DNA of 64,000 nucleotides from Acorus gramineus (lineage: Eukaryota; Streptophyta; Magnoliopsida; Acorales; Acoraceae), in NCBI GenBank assembly GCA_030737835.1, contig CM060852.1, positions 10,919,343 to 10,983,342 of the forward strand. The letters run 5' to 3'. The notes beneath the pieces are model-generated. The model saw only the letters and a list, made by a program, of their open reading frames with translations. It ran no database searches and was not told the origin of the DNA. A program made the position numbers and the translations under genes. Shown here piece after piece: positions 24,414 through 35,847 of the stretch (position 1 is the first letter of the stretch; each line of letters starts with the position of its first letter).

Positions 24414-25064
24414 TTAGTTTTATCTTTTCTTTCATTTCAAAGTTCTATCTTTGCGGGTAAATATAAATTAGTTTATGAATATATACCAATTTTTTCCATT
24501 CCCATATTGGACTTTTAGTTTAATCTTTTTTTCCACATCAAAGTTCTATCTTTGAAGGTAAATATTCTATTTTATAAATTGGAAAATTAAATTAGTTTAT
24601 GGATGTTACCAATTTTCTCATGATGTTTAATTTGTTTAATAGTACATTATCTATTACTTACTTATTAAAGGGAAAGTGACCCAGCTGCTTTTTCATTTTT
24701 ATTTTTTACTCTATTATAAATTTAGTAATTCCTTATATCCTATTTATTCAAAATTTAAGATTTCAAATTAGATTTATATAAATCATAAATATATATTTTA
24801 GATTTCAAAATCAGATTTAAGAAAAATCATATCAATATATTGAAATTTTATTAATAAAAAATTACATATATTATTAAATCTATCTCAATGAATTTTAAAA
24901 AAGTTTGTTATGTTATTTTTATTATAATTTGAAATAATATTACATGGTATTCAAAATTACTATATATGTTAAAATCATGAAATGAGATTTTTTGAATAGT
25001 TTAATATTCTATAAACATTTTATTGATGCTATGACACCCCATTTGTATACAAGTCCAGCAAGGG

Positions 25065-28000
25065 CTACAGCACTTCCATCTTCAACAGCCCGTCATCCTC
25101 TCTACGACACACCCTCGATTCAGTGTAAACCATCCCGGGCCGACAGAGGTACCCCTTCTCCGGCGCGCAGTGCTCGTCCCTCGAGCAAATACAGAGCCCC
25201 TCAAGAGCGCACCCCTTCTTCTCAACAGTCAGGGCCTTCCCGCGCAACCCCAACACCGCATCCGTCCAGTCGGAAGAGAACAATCCCTCCGGGTCGTACT
25301 TCTCCATCGCCTTGACGAACAGGTCCCCCTTCGCCCCGAGTTTCTCCCTCATCCCTACAAATCCAACGTTCCGGTTCTTCCCCAGGTGAGGCATGCCTTT
25401 ATATTTGAACAGCGCCATCTGCTCGATCTCCTCCAGTACGTCCTCGTCCAGCCGTGGATCAAGCGGGTCGTTGGACCGGTAGTACGTGATGTCAATGTCC
25501 ACCGAGTCGGCCGTCTTCCCCAAATAAGCGGTTGAGGCCTTGATGAACCTCATCAGGAAGCCAGAGTAGAGTTCGACGCCGCACAGGGAGTCACGGTTGA
25601 TGTCCCTCAGTTTCTTTACGTCGGAGATGAAGCTCGTGATGTTGGTTAATGGTATGCTCACGGTGGTCTGGTGGTAGCGCAACCCGTGGATCCGTCTGTC
25701 CCACCCGCACGCGGTGAGGAGGAGGTCATCCTTCCCGTTTAGACATGACCCTGTGCACAAAATCATGATCAAACTAACTGATGTGATGTTCATGTGATAT
25801 TATCATTCTGGCATACCTGAAGTTTGCATGTCGCTCTGGTTACCGATCACCGGATATCCGGTGAACTCCAATAAACTTCCATCCCTGTTCTTGAGCCCAA
25901 GACCTGATTCGAGCAGAACAGTCACTTGCCCTTTCGACAACACGCATTTGCCGGATGGATTATGAGTCGCTTCCAACAACTCCTCTGTCACACCATATCA
26001 AACATTTGGTAATTCATTCATTAGAGCACATTATATGTAGTTAGTGATTCACAGTGAGTACCAGTGGTTCGGATGCCCTCTATTATGAGGCGGGGCTGTG
26101 CCCGGAATCCGGTGAAGTCGTTCAGGCCAATCCCTTTGGTGGTGATGGGGACTCTGAAGTCGTCGCGGAAGACGACCCTGCCTTGTGAAGGGTACCATGT
26201 GATGTCGCCGAATTCGGTCATTGATCCGAAGGCTGCAATTTGATTCTCGAAACCGTCGTCCCCCTCAACGCGGTTTGTGATGGAGCGCTTGAACATCGGC
26301 TCTAGTTGCAGTGTCACCTGAAAGAGCAGTAAATTTTCTCTGTTAGCAAGCATTGTCTTCCAATCCTAATAACAAATTTGGGATTCGGTGTGGATTTTAT
26401 TCAGTACAGTTTCAATAGAGAAAGGTAAGTTTTTTTTTTCTTTTCTTTTGATGGGTAGCAAGGCAAAGTTAGTGCAGTTAGCATTATGTTTATCCTTAGC
26501 ATTAATGTTTATCCATGAACCATCCCCGGACTCATGGCGCGGCGATTGGGACACCTTCCCCCTTTAGGGGAGGAGTGAGGTTGAGTCCTGCTGTGAACGC
26601 AGGAAGAGAAAACATGTTGTTAGTCCCTTTAGGTACTGATGTATCTATGGACTCGCATGCCTAAGTTTCTGCAGCCATGTAGGGTGAGTTATTCAGAGGA
26701 GTCTTATGACTTGCACCCTATGCTCGGATACATTGCTTTTCTGTATATAAAAAAAAAGATTATCCGTCAACCTGTGGATAGGTATTCAGATGCAGTCAGG
26801 CTGTGTCATCATCGTTATAATCACAACACTTTGCAGATCTATGTAGTAAAAGCATTTAAATTTAGGGTTAAAAATATCTGCATCCTGTAAACATAGGTAA
26901 TTCTATACAAGTCCATTTGAAAGTTGTGGCGGATACACGAGTCCCTTAAAACTAACAAAAACCTAATTATCGTTATTGGGTTAAAATTTTATTCAAATTT
27001 AAAAGAATATTTTATCATCATGTAATTGTGCAAACACTATAATCTCCATAAATAATCATAAAAATAAATTAGTCTATGTAAATATTAAATTATTCTTATA
27101 AGACCTTTTATGTTTCTTTTATTTCCATTAAGGTATTGATTGAAAATGGTAAAAAATTTGAGCATAATTTAATAATTTCATGGTTATAGATTAAAGTTAA
27201 ATAGGATAGGCTGGATTATGATTAATTTTTGTTAAAACTAGAGATGTATATATGTATTTATGAGTTTTCAAAGATTTGTGTGTTTGTCTTAACTTTGATA
27301 AGGATTTATATGAGATTACTCATGTAATGTTTTTAAACTCTTAAATTTATTGATAAATTTCCTATGTGAATGTTCATTTATTCAACATGGCCGAAATTTG
27401 TCCAACCCACGCATGGCGTGATTGTTAGGACACCCCCATCACAGGGGGGGTGCATGGTGGAAAGGACGAAAAGGGCAAAAAAACATGGCTGAAATTTAAA
27501 CCATGTTTTTATCAAAAGCTTAATCATTTCATGCCAGATCGGCCATGTGTATGGATTCATTATTTATATCTCTAACAAACTGATGATGATGATAATGATA
27601 GTAAGAATTAAAGACCAACTTTATTTATTTATACATATAAATATTTGGATAATGCATAATTGAAATCCAACTATTTCTCATTAAATGCAGGTAGACAGGT
27701 AAGAAAACATCAACCAAGATATTCATTTATTTCTATTTTTTGTATGGTACGTTGGTCCATCTTCCATGAACATTTAAAAACATAAAATCATTCATTGCAT
27801 ACAAGACCTAAACCTTCGGTTAATCAATTCCGTAAGAAAATTATCTCCAAGTACAACCTAACACCATTTAACACCTTTGTCGATTACTTATTAATGTAAG
27901 GACTTGTTGTGAACCGATCTTACTTGTTATGCCAACCAAAAAGCAGAAGAGCTGATAGAATTAGTTACAAATATATACACCAATATTACACCTTATAAAT

Positions 28001-30651
28001 TTACATAGGCATACAAGCTGCCTTCTTAATTATATTCACCAACTACTTAACAATTCTTCATATATATTTATACAATACAATATATATATACACAAAGGGA
28101 AAACAAACCATATATGTGAATAATCTATAGATTCCGTGTATACATGTGATCTTATTTTTGTGTCTTCGGAGAGTTCTAACCACCGTTCAATCGCACCACA
28201 ATCAAACAAAGCAGTTATCTGTATCAAAAAAGCTTATGTCATATCCAAATGAGAACAACGGTAGTGTTGATTGGATGTGGCTAGGGCTGGTAAATGAATT
28301 GAGTAGCTCGGGCTCGGGTTCTGCTCCAGTTCGGTTCTGTTAAAGCTCGCTCAGACTCGTTCGATTAAACAAACGAGTCGAGCTTGAATAATTTTTAAAG
28401 CTCGGTTTGTAAACGAGCCGAGTCCGAGTCGAGCCGAATCCGAGTCTAGACGAGCTCATTTACTTAACAGAAAAAATGAGCCCGAACTTATGTTACTTTC
28501 ACATGTATAAAGTATTGGGATTTGTGAAATGTAACTTTTCAAATATTAAACAAGATTTTTTTTTAGCTAAACGAGCCCGAACAAAGCCTTGATTCAAGCT
28601 TTGGCTTGACTTGTTTAACAAACGAGCCGAGACGAGCATCAACCAAGCTTTTTACGAGTCCAACGAGCCGAGTTTCAACACAAAATGAAGCTCGTTCTCG
28701 AATAGAGCTCAAGCGGAGCCTGATATTAAACGAGCCGAGCCTGAGCAGATCAGAGCTCGGCTTGTTCGACTCGTTTACCACCCCTAGATGTGACCATAGC
28801 CTCACCCAATGTTTACATATAGTTTTCATTATTACATAATATATATTACAATATTTGTATTTTTTTTATTATACAAATTTAAATTCATATTTATGTCGAT
28901 TTTGTGTTACAAAATTAAAAAAAAAAAACTAAACTAAAAAAATTATAACAACAACATTTTTCAAAACCTAAGTTATAAAAACTATTATCACTCTCATGTC
29001 CAAACGAAGTCACAATATTTATCAATCTAGAGTAAATATTTTTTTTTTCTAAAAACAAATTAAAAATAAAAGGGAAAAATCGATCTAGCTCTATGAAAAC
29101 TTATGAAAATTAGAAAAAGTCTCTGTAAAATTGACAAATCCCCTCAGGTCCTTATCTTATTAGATAATATTTATTTTAGTCCATATAACTAACCAGATAT
29201 GTGGTTAACCCTAACCATGCATGGTAAATTATTGTTATACCCTTTTAAAATTTATTTTCTTTATTAGAAAAAATTTATATAACTCCCTGAAAACTTATGA
29301 AAATCGAAAAAAGTCCTTGTGAAATTAAAAAATCGTCTTAACTCCCTGAAATCTTCTAAAAATCGTAAAAAATCCATGTGAATATCTAAAAATATATACT
29401 GATTTATTTAAATTTTATGAAACAAATTATAGTTTTATAGTCAACGTGTTATGCTTTTTATTGGTAGTAATTGAGTTAAGAATGTATTATAGAATTTTGA
29501 TTTGATTTTTAAATTGTTTTCTCTACTGATTTTGTAATGGAGTTAATGAAACTATAATTTTTTTTTGTTCAATCTCTATAATGAGATTGAGGAGGGAAAA
29601 ATGTTGAAAAATGATTCAATTTTGTAGATCAAATTAAGGTTTGACGGATTTTTTTTTTTTTTTACAGATGAAGATGATATTTCAAGATATGAGGATATTG
29701 AAAATGACGAGGGTATTTTTGTCTTACAAAAGAACTAAATCTGATTTTATAAAGTTTGTAAGGACTGAATCCAATTCTAGTAAGTTTCTGAGGACTTATT
29801 TCAATATACTCTTGATCAGGGGATTAAATTCGTTAACCATATACACTTTGTGAGGATCTATGATGATTTTCTAATTTTAGAGAGACTTTTTATGATTTGC
29901 AAAAGATTTGATAGAGTTAAAAAGATTTTTTCCAAAATAAAAACAAAACAAATTAAAAATAAAAACTTACTTGAGAGATAACCCCCAAGACACCAAGAGA
30001 AACCTTAGCCGCCAAGAGCTCCTCATCCCCCTCCACCAACCCCACCACCCTCGCATACTTACCATCACCACCAGCACTTGTACTCGGAACCACTAACCTC
30101 ACCCCGACGACGTACTCATGCACCGCCGGTCCCTTCCCACTCAACGAGCTCCCATGGGACCCAGTCCCGATCAACCCACCCAAAGTCATCCCCTCCCAAT
30201 ACGGCGAGTGAGGCAGAGCCAACCCGTTCTCCGCCGCCGCATCGATGAGCCCTCGAAGGGTAATCCCACCCCCTACAGTCATCCGAACCCTCAAAGGGTC
30301 CACGTCCATGACACTGTTTAGGTTTTCTGTGCTTATCACGAGCCCTTCCCCGTCCGGTCCGCCTGGGCACGACAGTTTGGGTATGCTGTGTGAGTACACG
30401 GTGACCACCTTCATGTGTTGCTTCTTTTGGGAGGCGTCGGAGACCACGGAGAGGAGCTCGGACTCGTCGGCCGGGCGGGCGACGGAGGCGGCTTTACAGG
30501 TGGTTCTGTCTGGGTAGATGCCGTAGCCGTTGGTGACGATGCAGTTGACGTCGCCGGCGCTGCATGTCACGGTTGGGGGGGGAGGGCTCGCGTGGACAAG
30601 TGCTGATAGGGTTGTAAGTGTGAGGAGGAGATGAGACAAGTTGGTTTTCAT
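25065..30651 (-). CDS. GULLO: L-gulonolactone oxidase-like secreted FAD oxidase, copy B
   Basis: Four exons, 30651-29971, 26317-26062, 25984-25817 and 25750-25065, give an uninterrupted 596-aa protein, close to the usual GulLO length. Order: signal peptide (MKTNLSHLLLTLTTLSALVHA), FAD-binding domain with [14 protein letters not shown] (its His aligns with the flavin-linking His region of animal GULO) and [15 protein letters not shown], then the ALO domain (exons 2-4) and a Cys-rich tail (GCALEGLCICSRDEHCAPEK). Family role: oxidation of L-gulono-1,4-lactone toward ascorbate in the secretory or apoplastic route; activity of plant members is low and specific. The C-terminal motif reads PHLGKNRN where Arabidopsis GulLOs have PHWGKNRN. 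Exons 2-4 are nearly identical to copy C and exon 1 to copy A, so the gene is a recombinant. It is the best candidate for an expressed member of the array. Confidence 0.93.
26531..26758 (+). mobile_element. SINE-like element in intron 1 of copy B
   Basis: Counterpart of 16150-16381, with box-A-like TGGCGCGGCGATTGGG, box-B-like GGTTGAGTCC and an A-rich 3' end at 26750-26758. Confidence 0.55.
28282..28786. mobile_element. hAT-like MITE in intron 1 of copy B
   Basis: Counterpart of the copy A element at the same intron position, with the same termini and flanks GATGTGGC and GATGTGAC. It is the same length (505 bp) with scattered substitutions. Confidence 0.8.
29072..29933. mobile_element. Mutator-like TIR element in intron 1 of copy B
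   Basis: Counterpart of 18695-19542, with AAAATAAAA on both sides. It carries a short insertion (about 29174-29190) relative to copy A. Confidence 0.75.
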
Positions 30652-30702
30652 GGTTAGGGTTTGTTGAGGTTTTGTATTGATATTGGTGTATAATCTGTGT
30701 TC

Positions 30703-30735
<33 letters not shown>

Positions 30736-32298
30736 GGGTTTAGTGAGAAGGATTGGCTTCCATGGAAGTAAGCTGGGAAGTGGTGGAAGGGGTCTGTCTT
30801 TTTATATGTCATTGACCAACATATATCTATACTGTATATAATTATTATATTATGTTAGAAAGTTATTTTATTTTAGTTTTTATATGTGTTTTTTTATGGT
30901 AACTGTTGAAACAGTTTTTTTTTTCATTTGAATTTGTGTCAGTGATTTGAATATCATTTCATCTTTTCAAAGTGATTTGTAGCTTTGTTTTAAACTGTTT
31001 TTGGTTATTAAACGGTTGTGAACTGTTTTGTTTCTCTGGGAGTGCTTTGGCACCTCTTGTAATAAAATATATGGGGCAGGGATGTTGGACAGAGAAGATA
31101 TTATATTATACAAACCAGTCCGTCTAACACACAGAAAAAAGAAATCAGAGAGCACCTACAGTGAGTCCGTCCTAGACAACATTGAAATTAAAATCATAGA
31201 AAGATGTCTCCTATTCTTAAAGACTTACAGTTGTTCACTAAAACATCTTTTCAGTTAGAATGCACCTTAAGAAGGATCAGAGACTAAAATCACTTCAGAA
31301 TGGACCGTCATTGAACCATTGCATCAAAGTAGGACGGAATCTGTTTTTCAGAAAGATTTTTGCGTGCTTCAATCCATTAAATTTTTTAAATTTTTTTAAC
31401 TCTATATTTAATTCTAATTTTGTTGTGATTTTCAAAATTAAAAAATTTAGTGTTTTTCCGACATATTACATTCTAATGCACCACGGTACGTCCAAAAATC
31501 ACCCCACCACCGAACTAAAAATTACACACTGTACATTACAATGCGTCCAAATTTCTCTTATATGATTTAGTAATCGATTTCTCATTTCTTCGTATATCGG
31601 TTTTAGTTTCAGATTTAAAGGATATGTTCTTTGTAGTCTTGCACAATGATTAAAAAAGAAAATCAAATAATTTAGGGATAGGTCTCTCCCAGGAACTAAT
31701 GAGAAACATACCCTTCGAGTTTAAAAACTAAAATTGAAATATGAAAAAATGAGAGATCGATCACTAAATTATATAGTTTACAAGGACTAAAAAATAAAAA
31801 ACCCTTTCTTTCTTTCTTTTTTTTTTTTTTTTGATACTGGAATTTTTTGTTGGGGGCGTTCTCGCTTGGACGTGTTTTTGGTGCAGAAATTTTTTGGGTC
31901 TGGGTGTTCTTGGTTGGAGGTATTTTTGGTGCAAGAATTTTTTTTAATGCATATCTTTTGCCGGCATTGTTGATGAAACACACGGATTCTTTGCCTGGCT
32001 TTTAAGTTCTATTGAGCTTTGTTGTTCTTCATGTTTTTACTTGAAATTCATAAGATGATCCAATTCATTAAATAATTACTCAATATAATTTATTAAATAT
32101 GACTCATATCATCACTTTATAAGAAACGTGTAAGTCTTTTTTATAATGACAAAAGCTGGGTGGATATAATTTTTATCTTAGTAGGTCTTATGCCATTCAT
32201 GTGTTTCATTTGACCAGGAAACAATGATAAATCGATTTATTGGAATTTAGCTTCTTATTTTTATAATTCCAAAAGCTGGGTGAATAGAATTTTTATAA

Positions 32299-32574
32299 GG
32301 GTTTTTTATTTTTAAGTCCCCGTAAACTATATGATTTAGTGATCGATTCCTCATTTCTTCATATTTCGGTTTAAGTTTCCGGATTTATTAAATATGTTCA
32401 TTTTAGTCCTTTCAGGGGACTAAAAAGAAAATCAAATAATTTAGTGATAGGTTCCTCCCAGGGATTAATAAGAAACATACCCTTTAAATCTAGGGACTTA
32501 AATTGAAATATGAAGAAGTGAGGGATCGATCACTAAATCATATAGTTTAGAGGGGTTAAAAAAATAAAAAACCC
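32299..32574. mobile_element. Mutator-like MITE, TTTTTAAGTCC family, unit B
   Basis: Counterpart of 22190-22464. The left flank TTTTTATAA (32290-32298) is kept. The right flank has drifted into a T-run. Confidence 0.7.
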
Positions 32575-33723
32575 TTTTTTTTAATTGCACCTGAAAATGA
32601 ACCCTCTTGATTTCCTTAGTGTACATGAGATAGGTTTTGATTGTCATACCATTCTTGCTAAAGATTTTTAATATATCTTGATTCGTTAGTTTACAGGATA
32701 CAACTTGTAATTGTTATTCCATTCTTCCTTTTATAATATATTCCAAAAGGGAACCTAAACATCAACCCTATATAAATACTTTTATGTGATACTGTATATT
32801 ATGCATATGTTGCATTATTAGTTCGTAGGATCTGCTATAAGGTGTTCTATTATGTCTTTCTATCTTTTATTTTATTATGAAATATAACAGTTTCATGTGA
32901 TCAATTTTTTCATTCATTTCTATTTATTTTTTTTAAAACATTGTGCTTGTTTTTGAATTAAATGTATTTCCGATCATACATGATTCATTACACCTTAGAC
33001 CCATTTGAGATATTTCATAACACATGGTATGATGAAATTTCTTTAATTGTCCATATATTGGACAATTTAAGAGTTTTCATATGACATAGTGTTATAAAAT
33101 ATCTTGAATTGTCCATATTGGACAGTTTGAGAATGCAGAATTTCTGTATACACATGTATAGTCGGAGTTCAAAACACAAAAACCTTTCTAGGCATTTCAA
33201 CAATCAAATTCCTCTTTCAATTCACAATATTTTTTTATTATTTTCATTATCTCCTTATGAATATATTTCGAACAAGTTCAAATATAAGAAATTACATACG
33301 TTCATTCATAACTCAATTCTACTCATCAAACATGTTTTCCAACAGAAAGAATTTATGACCTGTTCATATTATGATTCATTGAAAATTCCCACATTTCATT
33401 CTATGTCAGTTGAGACTTGAGACCTCATCATGCTTGCAAAGCGCATAGCCTATTACTAGGAATAACGCATTAGACTATATGTTGTGCATAATTTTTGTTT
33501 ATAAAGAATTTTAAACATGTCACTTCACTTTGTATATTAGGCAGACGTACATACTTTAAATAGCATCATGTGTATATATACTTTGAAGAACTTCAGCTAA
33601 TCTTCTTGTATTATGCAGTTCAAAGTACCACTTTTGCATGTAAACTTAAAAGAAGATTTGATCTTTTTTTTTTATCAAAATTAACATTTATTCAAAAATT
33701 AAAGCATAATTATACTGCTCTTC

Positions 33724-33957
33724 CACTACAAGAAATCAGGGTTTTAGCGACGCTTATTACCGACGGCTGTAATAAAACCGTCGCTAATATGAATGCAGAA
33801 GATGGATTCTTTATCTACGCGGAGCATTACCGACGGTCAACGTCGCTAATACAGTTTTAGCGACGGCTAGAATCTGGCCGTCGCTAATAGTGTGGTTTAA
33901 CAAACCACTTACCACGAATTTTTTTTTTTTTTTACACAAACCTAAGCCGAAAGCCGA
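33724..33957. mobile_element. CACTA transposon end fragment
   Basis: It starts with CACTACAAGAAATCAGGG, the classic plant CACTA terminus, followed by repeats of TTAGCGACGG and ACCGACGG in both orientations, as in CACTA subterminal regions. No TTTCTTGTAGTG right end is present, so this is a fragment. Unit A lacks it at the matching place (about 23606-23637), so it arrived after the A/B duplication or was lost from A. Confidence 0.75.
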
Positions 33958-34522
33958 CTCTCAGACTCAACAATGGAGGAAAGAACACAAAAATGAAGAA
34001 CAAGAATGTATCGTGACTCCCACGGGCAAAAGGCTTATGTGTAATAGCACCGGCCTATACATTTTCATTGTAACAGACATTATATTTTCATTGTAACATA
34101 TTGCACATTCTTCTCTCTTTTCTATGACAGTGCAGGAAGTCATTCATTCATTTGTATATTTCATTGTAACAGATTGTGAATTTTCATGGTAACAAACTGT
34201 AAATTTTAGGAGCTACTGTCTCCTCTACTCTAGAATAGTCTCAACTTACAGTTGGTTAACTTTTGTTCATTAATCATGAGCCCCAAAATATATGTTTATT
34301 TTTTTTTCTTTAGAAGATGTACTTACTACAATGATATTATGACACATTTTATGGCAGATTATATTTACTGCAATACATTAGTACGCGCAAATGACCAACA
34401 TATATGTTACATGTTCTAACGTGTTCAAAGAAGGGTTAAAATGGATATGTTTGATTTAAATTGGGAACTATTGAAAAAGGAACATATGTAATGGCGGCAT
34501 CCATTCCAACATTGGACATTTA

Positions 34523-34745
34523 GGGTGCGTTTGATTGTGCGATTGTGCAGCGTTTGTGATTGCAGGAAGCTGCGTTTGTAATTGTGCAACCAAACAGTTT
34601 TACTGTAATAGCTTCTTGCACACAGATTTTAGACAAATAGTATCCAAAAACTACGATTTCAAAAAGCTGAGAAAGTGAGCATAATCAGTTTTGAAACTCA
34701 GATTCCTAAAGAATCAGTTTTGAAATCGCGCAACCAAACACACCC
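34523..34745. mobile_element. Tourist-like MITE upstream of copy B
   Basis: Counterpart of 24195-24413 in unit B, with TTA on both sides and TIRs GGGTGCGTTTG and CAAACACACCC. Confidence 0.85.
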
Positions 34746-35847
34746 TTAGTTTTATCTTTTCTTTCATTTCAAAGTTCTATCTTTGCGGGTAAATATAAAT
34801 TAGTTTATGAATATATACCAATTTTTTCCATTCCCATATTGGACTTTTAGTTTAATCTTTTTTTCCACATCAAAGTTCTATCTTTGAAGGTAAATATTCT
34901 ATTTTATAAATTGGAAAATTAAATTAGTTTATGGATGTTACCAATTTTCTCATGATGTTTAATTTGTTTAATAGTACATTATCTATTACTTATTTATTAA
35001 AGGGAAAGTGACCCAGCTGCTTTTTCATTTTTAGTTTTTACTCTATTATAAATTTAGTAATTCCTTATATCCTATTTATTCAAAATTTAAGATTTCAAAT
35101 TAGATTTATATAAATCATAAATATATATTTTAGATTTCAAAATCAGATTTAAGAAAAATCATATCACTATATTGAAATTTTATTAATAAAAAATTACATA
35201 TATTATTAAATCTATCTCAATGAATTTTAAAAAAGTTTGTTATGTTATTTTTATTATAATTTGAAATAATATTACATGGTATTCAAAATTACTATATATG
35301 TTAAAATCATGAAATGAGATTTTTCAATAGTTTAATATTCTATAAACATTTCATATAGTTACGAATAATATAATATAGAAGCACATAGAAATATGTATTT
35401 ATTATTTTATTTAATCATTATTAAATTTTAACATTTTTTGTTATATTATTTACATATACCACGAATCTCAACCCTTTTTTTTAATAACAAGTGGTGTGAA
35501 AAAAACAGCTAGTTAGTCTCAAGTTTCAACATTCCCAGTTTTTAAATAGTTCTGGCCAGTACTTCATATATATATATATGTGTGTGTGTGTTAAAGAGTC
35601 ATTATTAGGATAATATTATATTTTTATTGTCATTATTGTGATATTATTAGTTTTATATAATATAAGTAAGCTTTATTTTGCAAAGCACATGATCTCTCTT
35701 GTGACTGCAAAGTTTTGAGAATCAAATAAAATCCCAGCAATTCTCACTTGTACAAAACTGACGGTTTTCTTTCTTTCTACACCTTGAAACACTGATACGA
35801 ATTTATTGATGCTATGACACCCCATTTATATACAAGTCCAGCAAGGG

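Larger units (their letters stand above)
14444..25018. repeat. Tandem unit A of the GULLO array
   Basis: The unit starts where sequence shared with 35463 onward begins (AATCTC followed by a T-run and AACAAGTGGTGTG) and runs through gene A and its upstream flank. It matches unit B by eye across nearly its whole length at an offset of about 10.37 kb. The A/B junction lacks about 460 bp present at the B/C junction (about 35348-35807), a deletion at a short TTATTGATG-type overlap. Confidence 0.85.
25019..35462. repeat. Tandem unit B of the GULLO array
   Basis: It carries gene B and its upstream flank. From exon 4 through exon 2 it matches unit C almost base for base, and from within intron 1 onward it matches unit A. 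Its first few hundred bases (present at 35463-35807 in unit C) are missing. Confidence 0.85.

Noticed and set aside
24992-25315. 107-aa Ser/Pro/Arg-rich ORF, with a counterpart at 35814-36098
   Set aside because: Antisense of GULLO exon 4. The GC-rich coding sequence leaves open frames on the other strand, and the coding strand has clear homology.
27378-27560. 60-aa ORF identical at 17000, 27378 and 38126
   Set aside because: Lies in intron 1 of each GULLO gene. Identity reflects recent duplication or conversion, and it overlaps a possible SINE relic.
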